A stretch of DNA of 64,000 nt from Mytilus galloprovincialis (lineage: Eukaryota > Mollusca > Bivalvia > Mytilida > Mytilidae): assembly GCF_965363235.1 (NCBI RefSeq), contig NC_134839.1:74983410-75047409 (forward strand), written 5' to 3'. Below, in pieces: positions 43,346 through 55,600 of the stretch. The notes under the pieces were generated by a model. The model was given only the letters and a program-made list of their open reading frames with translations, was not told the DNA's origin and did not search any database. The stretch's first letter is position 1. Every line of letters starts with the position of its first letter. A program made the position numbers and the translations under genes.

Positions 43346-44251
43346 TTGATTGACTTAACTGCTATACATCTTCAAAATATTCCTAATAATTTTATTGGGG
43401 GGGGGGGGGGAATTTCAAAGTTTTTTCATCGATGGAAGGAATTAGCATCTGACTATTGGATTTTAAATATTATTAAAGGTTATCAGTTAGAATTTGAAAA
43501 CATTCCTACACAGCTTATAATGCCATACCCACTTGTATTCAGTAGTGAAGAAAATGAATATTTACAAAAAGAAATAGATAAGTTTATTTCAAAAACAATT
43601 ATTCAACCTGTTACTCCAATTAAGGATCAGTATGTTTTAAATATTTTTGTGAGACCCAAGAAAGATGGCACTTATCGAGTAATTTTAAATTTAAAACAGC
43701 TAAACCTTGATATTGAACAAATACATTTTAAAATGGAAACTTTTAAAACAGCAGTAACAAACATTACACAAAATTGCTGGTTTGGTTCTGTTGATTTAAA
43801 AGATGCATATTATTCTGTTAGCATCAATGAAAAAGAAAAGAAATGTTTTAGATTTTATTGGAATGATGTTCTGTATGAATACACTTGTTTGCCAAATGGA
43901 TTAACAACAGCACCGCGAATTTTCACAAAAATTTTAAAAGTTGTATTTTCCAAACTGAGAAGTAAAATGAGTAAAGGACATTGCAACCCACCATATATTG
44001 ATGATAGTTTACTTGTGAGAAATACCTTTTCTGGATGTCAAAGTAATATAATTGACACAGTACAATTATTAGATCATCTTGGTTTTACCATACACCCAGA
44101 TAAATCTGTACTTCAACCTACTCAAATTAACGTCTATGGCACAATGTATCACAGAAACGAATTTAAGGGATTAAAAATGCTTGTCGAAAAAAGTGAGTTT
44201 TTAAATTACAACGATTACAGAATCTCTTGTCTAAAACAGCTTGCCCATTGA
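43346..44251 (+). pseudogene. DIRS-like reverse transcriptase, copy 1, cut by duplication junction
   Basis: The RT reads from about 43346 to ...DKSVLQPTQI at 44128, then runs into NVYGTMYHRNEFKG..., which is the gag-side start of the next unit, and stops at 44251. It has the four palm motifs including YIDD (about 43999-44010). It differs from copy 2 by an in-frame expansion of a poly-G tract (14 G against 7 G at 43397-43410). Confidence 0.8.
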
Positions 44252-44683
44252 TGTACAATATTATGATGGATATGTTTGTGGATAAATCTTCAAAGAAAGA
44301 AGGAATGTCTAGAGAGGAACTGCAAGCATATGCAGTTACGTGCAGAGATACGTACCAGCTATTTCAAGCTTGTTGTTGACATGCTGTTTGGGGACGATAT
44401 TAAGGAAAAAATCAAAGAGCTAGATGCAGAGCATAGTGTGTGCAAGAAAGTTGGGAAGGACCATAATTATACGTATGATAATCACAAGAACTCATATCAG
44501 TCTTTTAACAGGGAACGTAGCCATCATGGCCATGGAGGGCGTGGTTTGCCTCATAAGTTTGGGAAAAGGAAACGCCACATTGATTGTGGAAAACCAATCA
44601 AAAGAACAAGAAAATATGATGATGATGGTTTTTTAGACCGCAGCAAGACATTCAACAAGAAGAAAAACAAAGACAAAAAGTAG
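44246..44683 (+). pseudogene. DIRS-like gag fragment, copy 2 (same frameshift)
   Basis: Same structure as copy 1, with a handful of substitutions (for example DAEHS against DADHS, and a C for G in HIDxGKP). The shared frame break shows the lesion predates the duplication. Confidence 0.7.
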
Positions 44684-44732
44684 ATCATATTATTTCTGAT
44701 AGTGGTGTAAAAAAAAAAGTACAAATGATCAC

Positions 44733-45701
44733 TTGATTGACTTAACTGCTATAAATCTTCAAAATATTCCTAATAATTTTATTGGGGGGGAAATTTCAAA
44801 GTTTTTTCATCGATGGAAGGAATTAGCATCTGACTATTGGATTTTAAATATTATTAAAGGTTATCAGTTAGAATTTGAAAACATTCCTACACAGCTTATA
44901 ATGCCATACCCACTTGTATTCAGTAGTGAAGAAAATGAATATTTACAAAAAGAAATAGATAAGTTTATTTCAAAAACAATTATTCAACCTGTTACTCCAA
45001 TTAAGGATCAGTATGTTTTAAATATTTTTGTGAGACCCAAGAAAGATGGCACTTATCGAGTAATTTTAAATTTAAAACAGCTAAATCTTGATATTGAACA
45101 AATACATTTTAAAATGGAAACTTTTAAAACAGCAGTAACAAACATTACACAAAATTGCTGGTTTGGTTCTATTGATTTAAAAGATGCATATTATTCTGTT
45201 AGCATCAATGAAAAAGAAAAGAAATGTTTTAGATTTTATTGGAATGATGTTCTGTATGAATACACTTGTTTGCCAAATGGATTAACAACAGCACCGCGAA
45301 TTTTCATAAAAATTTTAAAAGTTGTATTTTCCAAACTGAGAAGTAAAATGAGTAAAAGACATTGCAACCCACCATATATTGATGATAGTTTACTTGTGAG
45401 CAATACCTTTTCTGGATGTCAAAGTAATATAATTGACACAGTACAATTATTAGATCATCTTGGTTTTACCATACACCCAGATAAATCTGTACTTCAACCT
45501 ACTCAAATTATTGTATTTTTGGGTTTTGTGATTAATTCAATAACAATGTGTATTAGAGTAACAAAAGAAAAGGCAGACAATATAATTAAATTATGTAGTC
45601 GGTTAATTCTCAAGGAAGAGATTACAATAAGAGAGTTTGCACAAGTTATTGGAAAATTAGTAGCAACGGAACCAGGTGACAGTATGCACCATTATATATA
45701 A
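44733..45701 (+). pseudogene. DIRS-like reverse transcriptase, copy 2, continuing toward RNase H
   Basis: 322-residue ORF with the same palm motifs as copy 1 (YIDD at about 45376-45387). Unlike copy 1 it continues naturally through FLGFVINSITMCIRVTKEKA and FAQVIGKLVATEPG to a stop at 45701. Sequence such as DGNISDLNWWINNINNK (to about 45840) continues in another frame after 45701 and corresponds to the RT-RNase H connection. The tyrosine recombinase is absent. Confidence 0.8.
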
Positions 45702-46739
45702 AATCTTTAGAAATTACAAAAGATTTATTGTTAAAACAAAATTATGGAAATTTTGATGCAAAAATGACTTTGTCAGATGGAAATATTTCAGATTTAAATT
45801 GGTGGATTAATAATATAAATAATAAAATCGTGGAAGTTGACACAACCTCTTTGTTCCGTGTTGTGATCGTATTATCCGAAGCCAATGTTGTTCCAGCTGT
45901 AAACAAATACACAATAGTTTTTTTCCCGTAAATACATAACCTTTTATGGGTTCTGTTTAACTTCTCAAGAAGACTTTAGAGACGATCATCATGAATAGAT
46001 TTTAGGTCTATTTTGAAAATTCTTTATTGCCTTCTTATCGTTTATTTTTTTGTTAGATTCAGTGTTATTAACTTAAACCGCACATCTCCTTCTGTTCATA
46101 TTCATACAATCTATAAAAATACGGGAAATTATTTTTTTGTAAAGTGGTATGTTGATAAGTCTGATTTGTATATTCGTATGATTGCCATACGAAACATCTA
46201 TGGTAAAGGCAAACCGAACAAATAACCAAACATAAATCGTCCGTTCGCATATTACACGGTTGGTGTTGTTTGTACATAAAATGGCTCAGATATGAAACAT
46301 CTTTCTATTTTGATACGTCATGATGGTTTTAAAAAAATCAAATGTTAATAGAACTTTTTCAGACTTGTTGGGGATATTTTCTCGTAGGATTGTAGCATTA
46401 AAAAAACCAAAGCTTACGCATCTTAACCGTTTACGTTCTAAATTATTGTCAAAGATAAGTAACATTTTCTTCTCCAAAGTTGTGATTGATGAACCAGCCT
46501 CTGCATGCATACAGCAGAGGGAAGTAAACAGATCCAATGTCGTTCTGCCTGCTGTAATTTAACTCATTAAAGTGTTTACTTAAGTATTTTAATGGTATTA
46601 GTTTGTCATTTCTATGTAACGCTAGCCGCAACACCAGCTTCTACCCACCATTTTTTTTTCTTGAAATGTCCCGTACCGAGTCAGAAAAATGGCCATTGTA
46701 ATATTATAGTTCGTTTCTGGATATGTTACATTTTAGTGT

Positions 46740-46935
46740 TGTGTTTCTATTATGTCGTAGTTCTCCTCTTATAATTGATGTGTACCACTGGAAGTTAAGA
46801 AACCAACAATCAATCAATATAATTGATGTGTTTCATTCAGTTTTAGTTTGTAACCGGCTTACCCGGATTTTTTTTTTTTTCTCAATCGATTTATGAATTT
46901 CGAACAGCGGTATATACTGTTGCTTTTATTTAAAG
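46740..46935 (-). repeat. Interspersed repeat family B (minus orientation)
   Basis: Plus strand has TTATGTCGTAGTTCTCCTCT, ATTGATGTGTTTCATTCAGT, CGAACAGCGGTATATACTGT, TGCTTTTATTTA, the reverse complement of the family B start. Confidence 0.8.
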
Positions 46936-47089
46936 TAAGGTATAATTTAACATTCTAAACTAATGTTTTGGCCGACAGAGGAAAATGTTTCAGCAATACA
47001 AAGCGTAGCTCCATGCTGCAAAGATTACGAAGAATTGTTCAACTCAGAGTTATAAGCCTATTAGTATTTTGATGGGTTTTTGTGTGATA

Positions 47090-47280
47090 ACTTCCATGTA
47101 CTAGGCTGCACAGCCCTTATAGAAGCCGGATTTGAACCCATAAAATATCTTTGGGACGGGCTTGATAGATGTTCGCCAACACCATCCCGCACCTCAATCA
47201 TTGGCCAACATGCTCAATCGATTCAACTGGTTGGTCAACGTTAACCATAGATCTGAATCAAAAATTAAATTCAGTGTATG
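47090..47280 (+). pseudogene. Tc1/mariner-like transposase C-terminal remnant
   Basis: One plus frame reads KPDLNP and the next frame continues IKYLWDGLDR, together the PDLNPIE-LWD-LDR hallmark of Tc1/mariner transposases split by a one-base shift. Downstream words resemble the family's Q-L-based end but are degenerate. No terminal inverted repeats were identified. Confidence 0.55.
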
Positions 47281-48860
47281 CTAAGCCGAACATGGTGGTC
47301 TTAAAAGATATTGACCTCTGGGTCTAACTTTCTATCTCAAACTGTCGTGGTAACCATGTTTTAAAATGGACCGAATTAATAACCACAACTCTTATTAAAC
47401 TGATTTTTGAATATCTATGTCATTTAATAAACAGTTTGGTAGATTAGTATTTTTCAATGGTTTCCCCCTAAATATATATCTTTAGAAAAAAAAAACACCT
47501 ATACATGTATTTGAAATATTTGAAGACGGATGAGGTCATAAATTTCAAACAACACTTTTTCTGGTTTCAATGTTGTATTTAAGTTTACGATGTACGGAAG
47601 ACAACGAACCTCCTTCGACCCAGGTGAGCCTGAGAAACGGGTTATTACTAAAAATAACTTTTGAAAGTTGATATTTATGGATTTCAAATGTTCTCATTTT
47701 ACCGAGTTTCAGAAGAATTGACCGGTGAGCCGAAATATACATTTTACAAAATGGCCTTTAGAAATTTTAGAAGTTTCTAAAGCAGAATTCATTACCAGTT
47801 AAACCCATAAATCTGATGTACAGTTGTGGGATTACTATCTCGCTCATTAAAGTTTTAATTTGTTTAAAAAAAAACTACTTCTACCGTAAGACTCATCTAA
47901 GGCAGAGAATTTTATATGAATATGGTTTTATTCGACAATTGTTATTTTATACCAAGGATACAAATGTTAGAATACGTTTGAATAATGCATTCGTATTAAA
48001 CATCAATAGAATTAAGACTTTTAAAAATAAATTGATGGTGTCTGGAGGAAGCCTCAACACATTTGTTATTGTTTTAATGGTCGTGTTTGACGTCATATAT
48101 ATTGTTAATTATGAAAAAACTCAGTACTATAACAATTACTGTAGGAAGTGTAGTTATTTATTAAATATTTCAGTAGAAAGCAAGACACGTTAAATCTTAT
48201 ATATAATCCATTGCTCATATTAATGATCTATCAAATACGTTTGAATTATATAAAAGAACAAAAAAGAAAACAAATCGTGAGGATTTTATCCGTGTTTTTG
48301 TTCAAGATTATTTTTTTCGAGCTGATGATAAGTATATGAGGTTATACAACGAAGGAAAATGATCCAATTTTCATAGCCGTTAATATATCTGTTTATTCTA
48401 TGTTGTGCTATCACGTATATGGACTTTGCGTAGCTCAATTTTTAATTTTATGTAGTATATGCATGGAAGCGCTTGTTATCGTCGTTTTTTTTTTTTTTGT
48501 CGTTTTGGTCACGGTGTTGTAATTTTTCTACTTTATGTTTTTGTTGTTCACTTGGTATCGCTTCCCTCATTTTACTATGATTAGAGTTACTGATTGATAA
48601 GAAAACATGTTTTTCATAACTTTTCGTTTTCTTCCTCCCTTTACAATGTAATGTCAAATAAAGCAAACAACCATTTGCATATCAAACATGACGATCCGAT
48701 ACTATTTTGATTCGAATGGCGACCCAAACATATAGAGTGCATTTGCGACAATTTACCTTTGTAATACAAATTATTCTTTATATAATATTATTATATTATA
48801 CTTACTTAATTTTTTTCGCTATGCCGATTCCGTATATCGTATATATTAAATAAAGATAAT
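47281..48860. other. Unassigned sequence, one open frame of unknown meaning
   Basis: A 125-residue plus-strand ORF at 47816-48193 (lysine- and tyrosine-rich, with one hydrophobic stretch TFVIVLMVVFDVIYIV) has no recognised domain and no splice or promoter support. I do not call it a gene. The rest appears non-coding. Confidence 0.35.
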
Positions 48861-48864
48861 ACTA

Positions 48865-49300
48865 ACAATGAACACTGCCCTTTCCTGGATCTTGATATCT
48901 ATATCTTTAACGGGAAGGTTAATACCAAAATATAGTTTAAAAGAGATGACTTTCATTTCCTAATGTTAGTTATCTATTTTTAGATGGTGACGGTCCCTTG
49001 TCCCCATCCTATAGTGTTTAAATATCTCAACTTGTTCGATTCGCTTGTGGTGTATGAAACAACGTATTTGTTTTTAACGAAAGAAATCTCACAAGCAATA
49101 GCCTTTCAAAAAGGGCTAGTCGACTCTTAGCTGATGAAAATGGAAAGTGCTCTCGCTTTGTAGATTAATTCATTTACTAAAATAGCCACGTGCAGCATCA
49201 ATCAACAAATTTTACCACACACGTGAGGTCACGTTATGAAGTAGTATAAATCGTTCAAACGTTGTTAACTTGTTTACTCCAGAAGATTCGACTATTTATA
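48865..49300 (+). pseudogene. Degenerate reverse-transcriptase element fragment
   Basis: Plus-strand words CPFLDLDIYIFNGKVNTKI and KRDDFHF, then HLNLFDSL-like, follow the same element as the remnants at 28.4 and 37.0-37.4 kb but with several frame breaks. Confidence 0.5.
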
Positions 49301-49642
49301 GATAAAAAGTTACCTGTGTAAAATCTAATTGCTAAAATAGAGAGGACAAATCCGATACTCTACGGGATTGAAGGACATTTACTAGGTTTGGATTGTCCTA
49401 ACCAATCAATAAACTTTGATTATTCACGTCTCATAATATCTTCCAATCAGGTAGCAAGACAAATTCACACACTAACTGTCCATCGTTCAATTCTCTAGGA
49501 GTCGAATAACAATTACTGTAATACACCAGGGTTTTCGATATCACAAACTAGTCAAAAACTCATTCGTAAATATAAATCAACATGCAGACATCTTAAACGT
49601 TCGGGTATTTCCCGGTCAACCTTTATTGGTAATATTCCTTAA

Positions 49643-50804
49643 GCTCGGTCACAACAGATCGTTAGATTTTTGTCGTGGAAGATCTATAAAATAGTTGTCG
49701 TGGTACTGTCGTGCAAAATGTCAAAAAAATGTTTCGAGTGGTCACATCAGCTACGACATGTCCACGACGGTTCCACGATGGTTCCACAATGGGTACAGTA
49801 CAGAAAAGAAAGAAGTGTTTTGTACTGTTGTGGGTTTGTCTCAAGTGAGTCGTGCGAAAGTCGTGCGACAGTCGTGCGACAGTCGTACGACAATCGTAAG
49901 TTGTTTGGGGCTATTTTTCATGTTTTCATGTCATATGGGATGCGTGTTTTACTGTCGAAATTTTGTAATTTTTAAGACACTCGTAATACAGTCGCATGAT
50001 TGTCTAAAAATTACAAAATTTCGTACGATGCTCGCACAAAATTAATTGTCTGTCGTACGACAGTGGTACGTTCGTCGTGCAACATATTTTCGTTTTTATT
50101 TAGAAAAATACAATTCGGCGGGAATGTCCGTCGACTCCTCCCTGTCCCCCGTCACAGTGACGACATTATCAGCAGGGTCGTCTCCAGTAGTTTCCGAATC
50201 GTCATTTGTTTCAGCTTGTAGTAGGGGGGATCCTCCGTCTGGTCAACATCACCCACGTTAACTGCTACCACAATTCTTTTGTTAATTTTTCTTTTCGGGG
50301 GCATCCTGGTTTAAATTCGCTGAATAATTATAATATAAACTAATACGAACAACGTCGTTTATTAGGACCGAACTTTTAATGACACTGCATGAACAATATT
50401 GAAAGCAAATGGCAAATGGCACTCAATAAATCTGGCCTTCTTTATACCAGTAGTTCGGAGTCAAACGCGCCAGTGACCCACGACTGTAGTGCGACAGTCG
50501 TTCGACAGTGACACGACAGTAACACGCGCATCCCATGACATGAAAACCTGAAAAATGGCCCCAAACAACTTACGATTGTCGTACGACTGTTGCACGTCTT
50601 ATTTGAGACAAACCCACGACAGTACAATGCTATTCTTTTTTTCTGTACTGTGCCCATTGTGGAACCATCGTGGAACCGTCGTGGACATGTCGTAGCTAAT
50701 GTGATCACTCGAAACATTTTTTTGACATTTTGCACGACAGTACCACGACAACTATTTTATAGATCTTCCACGACAAAAAATCTACGATCTGTTGTGACCG
50801 GTGC
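49643..50804. mobile_element. Non-autonomous TIR DNA transposon (~1.16 kb) flanked by TTAA
   Basis: Long imperfect terminal inverted repeats: left arm about 49643-49960, right arm about 50490-50804. Ends read GCTCGGTCACAACAGATCG (left) and, reverse-complemented, GCACCGGTCACAACAGATCG (right). Both ends are bordered by TTAA (49639-49642 and 50805-50808), compatible with a piggyBac- or Kolobok-type insertion, unless TTAA is part of the TIR. Arms contain clusters of short GTCGT(A/G)CGACA units. The core (about 50100-50305, minus) holds an ORF-start remnant. A family B repeat abuts the right end. Confidence 0.85.
50100..50305 (-). pseudogene. Possible N-terminal remnant of a transposase ORF inside the TTAA element
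   Basis: Minus strand from ATG at about 50305 encodes MPPKRKINKRIVVAVNVGDV, then (after a one-base frame change) an acidic stretch ETNDDSETTGDDPADNVVTV. A basic start followed by an acidic low-complexity run is typical of nuclear transposase N-termini, but no catalytic domain is present. Identity not established. Confidence 0.35.
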
Positions 50805-50808
50805 TTAA

Positions 50809-50960
50809 AGGCAACAGTAGTATGCCGCTGTTCGAAAGTCCTAAATCGATCGAGAGAAAACAAATCCGGGTTACAAACTAAAAGTGAGGGAAATACATCA
50901 AATATAAGAGGAAATCAACGAAACAACAGAAACACTCAAGTGCAAAAGAATAAAAACCAG
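50809..50960 (+). repeat. Interspersed repeat family B
   Basis: AAAGGCAACAGTAGTATGCC, GCTGTTCGAAAGTCCTAAAT, CAAATCCGGGTTACAAACTA in family order, starting directly at the right TTAA of the TIR element. Confidence 0.85.
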
Positions 50961-51254
50961 TTGTTGGTATGGTACGGGTATGTTCTTCTTATATATTTAA
51001 TAATGGTATGATTCTAAACCACTAACGGGAGGGATTATGGTTGATTTTCATATGATGTAGACATAATCTTTCAATCAGTTTAATTGAGGTCTGGAGCTGG
51101 TATCGGATTCGGACTTCTTTTAAAATCAGTTTCACTGTGCGTATTGCTGTGTGTTTGTTTAATCTACATTGGCTATAGGTATGGGGAAGGGTTGATATCT
51201 CACAAAACATATTTAAAAAGTTGTCGTTTGTTGATGTGGTTCATAAGTATTTCT

Positions 51255-51790
51255 CGTTTTTTATAAAGATTAGACCGTTTGTTTTCCTGTTTGAATGGTT
51301 TACACCAGTAATGTATTGGTGTCCTTTATTGCTTGCTGTTCGGTGTGAGCCAATGCTCCGAGTTGAAGACCGTACCTTGACCTATAATGGTTTGCTTTTA
51401 TAAATTGTGACTTGGATGGAGAGTTGTCTCATTGGCATTCATACCACATCTTTCTATATATATTATAAACCCCGCCGCATGTTTGCGCCTGTCCCAAGTG
51501 AGTAGTATCTGGCCTTTCTTAGTCTTGTATAGTTTTTTTAATCTAAGTTAATTTATATGTTTATGAGTTTAGTATGACGTCCATTTACATTGAACTAGTA
51601 CACATTTTTTTGTTTATGGGCCAGCTGAGGTCTTCCTCTGGCTGAGGGATTTTCTCGCTGTGTTGAAGACCCATTGGTGTCCTTCGGGTTATAGATTTTA
51701 TTAAAAAAAAATGACAAATAACATATTGTTCTTCCAAAATAAATTGTAAAGCGTGTCGTCATGTCATTAAAGATTCTCTTTCGTCCCATT
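51255..51790 (-). repeat. Composite of families A and C in minus orientation
   Basis: 51255-51460 is family A reversed (CTGTTCGGTGTGAGCCAATG, GACCGTACCTTGACCTATAA, GGAGAGTTGTCTCATTGGCA). 51470-51590 carries the CCTGTCCCAAGTGAGTAGTA block. 51597-51690 is family C reversed (GGGCCAGCTGAGGTC, CGCTGTGTTGAAGACCCATT). This suggests A and C are parts of one larger element. Confidence 0.75.
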
Positions 51791-51997
51791 GTAAAATAAA
51801 TAGTGTTCTATAGGTAAACAATATTACTGGATCCTAAGTAAATAATTGTACGAATAAACTAGATATTGGCATCATACATTTCGAAAATATGATAGATGTG
51901 CTATATTATTTTTTTATACGTCCATTAAAAGGATTCGATTGTATGATATATTATTATGATACAATTACTGTGGCTGTAATTGGTTAATACGCCATTT

Positions 51998-52150
51998 CAG
52001 AGCTTAAAATTGAGAATGGAAATGGGGAATATGTCAAACAGACAGCAACTCGACCAAAGAGCAGTTAACAGCCGAAGGCCATCAATGTGTCTTCAACGCA
52101 GCGAAATAATCCCGCACCTGGATATGGGCCTCAGCTGGCCTTAAATATAA
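51998..52150 (+). repeat. Interspersed repeat family C
   Basis: GGGGAATATGTCAAACAGAC, CAACTCGACCAAAGAGCAGT, GTGTCTTCAACGCAGCGAAA, CTCAGCTGGCCTTAAATATA. Confidence 0.85.
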
Positions 52151-52219
52151 ATATGTACTACTAGTTCAGGGAAAATGAACGTTTTACTTTCATTTCATAT
52201 TTTCCTATTATGATTTCCT

Positions 52220-52640
52220 TTATAGAGGGTTTCTACCTAACAGGAAGCTATATTAGATTTAGGGTTCCAAGGGTTGAAGTCATCCCTTAGAAAATTTTAC
52301 GGACGCCATCAAGAGTTGGTTTTCGTTATGGATATCTTATTCACAAATGCGACGGCTATGTTTTAATGTGGTAACCACAATCACCGAATTAATTTTGTTC
52401 TACCACTACAGGTGCCAATTGTGCACATAAAATTACCCCCGATTTTAAGTCGTGTTGGTTTTCTAAGTCTTTAGTGTTCTATGGTACATCGTACGCAGTT
52501 TTGCAGAATGTTTTATTATCTTTTGGTAGAGTTCTTTTCTTTGGTGCTGTCAGTTTGTTCTCGACTTTTTGATTTTTCAGTTTCTCACGAGAAAGTCGAT
52601 ACAAATATGTGGGTATTGCGTATTGCTACGCTTTTTCTAA
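52220..52640 (+). repeat. Degenerate reverse-transcriptase element 3' end and tail
   Basis: GTTGAAGTCATCCCTTAGAA, TTTACGGACGCCATCAAGAG and TTGGTTTTCG align with the coding end at 28455-28510. Remnants of the tail (GTGCTGTCAGTTTGTTCTCG) follow near 52545. Confidence 0.6.
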
Positions 52641-52649
52641 GGTTGTTTA

Positions 52650-55600
52650 TGACTTTCCTCGCCTAATCCATCCGATGTGCGCTGATTAAATGATCAGGTA
52701 TTCAATAACAGACATGTATCTATTCAATATATCAATTAAAAACACAGATAGTAACAACCAAGGAGAGTTTAGTACAGATATTGTGTTATGATTTGGTCCA
52801 ATTGGTCATGGTTTAGTTGCGTTATGTCATTCCTCGAACGATTTTTCTACAAATAAGCATCCAACAGTAATTTAGAACTTTGATTGAATGTTTTACATCA
52901 AACTTTCAATATTTAAATTGTGGATGTTGAAAATATTCAAGTATAGACCATACAGCGTAAAATTGACATATTTTGATTAAGCAATAATTATTGACATTTA
53001 GTATTCCAAATTTTGTCCTGTTTTTAACACATTTGTCATGGTTTAGATAAACAATAATACATATTAGTTTCAGGAAGATATTGACAATATGAAGTACAGG
53101 AATTGTCTTTTTCTAACTTATATATGCTGATGGTATGATTCTGTTTTTTTTTTTTTTTTATTCTGTAAAATATTTAAAAGATGTGTAATAAATACTTCTG
53201 TTGTACACTTTTTAAATTAGTTTTACTTTAAACAATGCTCAAACAAACATTATTGTTATCAAGAAATGATGGTTATGTGTGGGCAACAGAGAACTGGCTA
53301 TTTTCATAATAAGGTTACTGACCTTGTTGATGAAATTGTTTACTTAGTTGCACTGTTGAATTATAACGGTATTTTATTTTTAAAGCAGAAACAATTAACT
53401 GGGCAAGATATTTGTTTCAAAATAAAAATAAAAAGTGTCATCTTTATATTTCACATGTACTTGAATTTTGTAGTATGTAATGTGATAGCAGTGGGACAAG
53501 TCATATAATAGCTCCGATTATTGAAAAAAGACAGTTTGACAATGTACAAAGAATTGTGGCCAACTTAAGAATAGTCAAACCTGTTATGGACAAGAAACCG
53601 AGAGAAAAAAGACGCGAATACACAGAGTAGAGCTATCCACTAAACACACTATACAAATAACAATTGCATGTATTTCTTTAGTATTTCTTTAGATTTTATA
53701 TTTGAACAGAAGGAGATGTGAGGTTTAAGTTAAAAAATCTAAAACCAAACAACAAAAATAACAAAGGACAATAATAAGACAATAAATAATCTTCAACCGT
53801 TACAATAGACATAAATAATCTATACAGTGTGCTACACTTTAAGTCTTCACGAGAAATTAAACAGAAACCATTATAGATTGAATGTCAGATATGCGTGAAT
53901 CTATGAACAACATCGAGAGAATACCAATACTAGCGGAAAAACGTAAACTGATGTTTAAACTTTGCGAAATGAAGGCGGAATATGTTTCATAACAAATTTT
54001 CATTTACAGACTTTAAATGCCAGCCTTTAGAAAACAATATGGATTCATCCCAGATATAATTAGCATATGATCAAAATACTTCCTTTTGAAATGTTTGACA
54101 TACTATATGTTTACAGGCACATTCCCACATTCTCGACCGAGTTTCAGTGGAAAAAAACATTGTCAATAGTGCTATTAACCTTATTGAAAGAAAAGGAAGA
54201 GTTTATGCGAAGGGACAACGATTTTGTCAGATTTCTAAGACTGACTAAGAACAATAGATTTTCTGTTGCAATATGCAAAAAATAATGGCAGACTTTTAAC
54301 CGCGAAACATGTAGCTCAACTCTGGACTACTCCCCCGACTAGCGATAATTGTAAATTGTGGACACTTTGTTCAAGATATAGCGAATCACCACATATGTAT
54401 GTGCACAAAACTTCAACCACAGAGACATTCGCTATATATCAGATAAACAGAACTGACTAGTGACAATTTCGTGTACACAATGGTTTCAAAATAGGATGAG
54501 AGCTTCTCAGATCTTCTGCTTGGCAACTAAGATGATCTCTATATTGCATTTTAATTTTTAAAAGATTCACAGGGAAATCACAATCATCTTGGCAGTTTTT
54601 CAAATCGAATTTCCTGTTTCGTACACATTTTTCGGTAGTAGTTTGTGATTTCCGAGTGAATCTTTTATGAATTTACATCATACCAATGTATGCTTTGTAT
54701 AGAAATTAATATAGAAACGCTTTAACAGACAATACATATACTTAACCTGATTTTGCATCCGCCATCTTGAGATGAAAGCGAATCGAATTATGGTCAGAAG
54801 CTAGTTTTACCCCAGTGAATACAAAGATAACTTATCTCTACCCGTTATAAAATAGACATTGGACATTAGACAATTTTTTATTATACTAAAAAAATTTTGG
54901 TTGACATATGTGTCCTCTTCTTATTGGTTATTGGGCTATTAAGAATGCATTCTGGCGTCACAATTTCATTTGAAAAGGCATGCAAAGTACAAATTCAAAT
55001 GACATATGATAACATATGATCTGACCATATACATATACATGTATGAGGGTAGTAATGGGGTACCTTATTGAAGTATTCTTGCCAAATGAAGATTAAACAG
55101 TAATTTTTAGACATGATGATAAAATGTACACTTTTTTTCAGACGATTAAAAAAATCCGCTGAATTTGACAAATGAGCTATTTGTTTTCCGAAAATAACAG
55201 TAATGATAATTATTTGAGACATCTGTCAAATTGTGACACAGTCAGTGGATTAAATATATTTTATTACGTAATTACAAAGTCAAGAAAGATTCTAAAGTTC
55301 AAATGTTCGAATGTTCACAAACTGTCTTTAAAGTTGAATAGTTCGAATGTTCAATATCTCACACGGGCACGTGATCGTATAGTCGTATAACTGTTCAGTC
55401 CTGTTGGAGTATTTCGTATATTAAGCGCATGAGTTCCAGCCTACCCACGAGGGGGGAGACCTTGGCGGAATCTCCGGTACCAATCCTTGTACCAAGCTGT
55501 CCCCTTCAAGTCCAAAGCTGGATCTTATATAGTCCAGTAGTCCATTAACAACGGCCCATAGCTGATGGCCGGTTACTTAATAGTCTGGATGTTAGATAAT

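Larger units (their letters stand above)
42743..45930 (+). mobile_element. DIRS/Ngaro-like retrotransposon fragment with internal 1386-bp tandem duplication
   Basis: Two nearly identical units (42743-44128 and 44129 to about 45514) each carry a gag-like fragment followed by a reverse transcriptase. The second continues past the junction into further RT and RNase H-like sequence to about 45870-45930. RT motifs (FVRPKKDGTYRVILNLKQLN; SVDLKDAYYSV; GLTTAPRIFTKILK; YIDDSLLV) are of the DIRS type. The 5' part of gag, inverted or split direct terminal repeats, and the tyrosine recombinase expected downstream are all missing here, so the element is truncated at both ends. Confidence 0.82.

Noticed and set aside
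42720..45930. CRISPR-like or satellite reading of the repeated 1.4-kb units
   Set aside because: Only two units, and each encodes gag-like and RT protein; it is a duplicated retroelement segment.
47816..48193. 125-residue ORF with one hydrophobic stretch
   Set aside because: No recognisable domain, promoter or splice context; could be chance in AT-rich DNA.
49670..50045. Cys/Ser-rich overlapping plus ORFs
   Set aside because: They translate the left inverted repeat of the TTAA element, and the right arm gives the antisense version.
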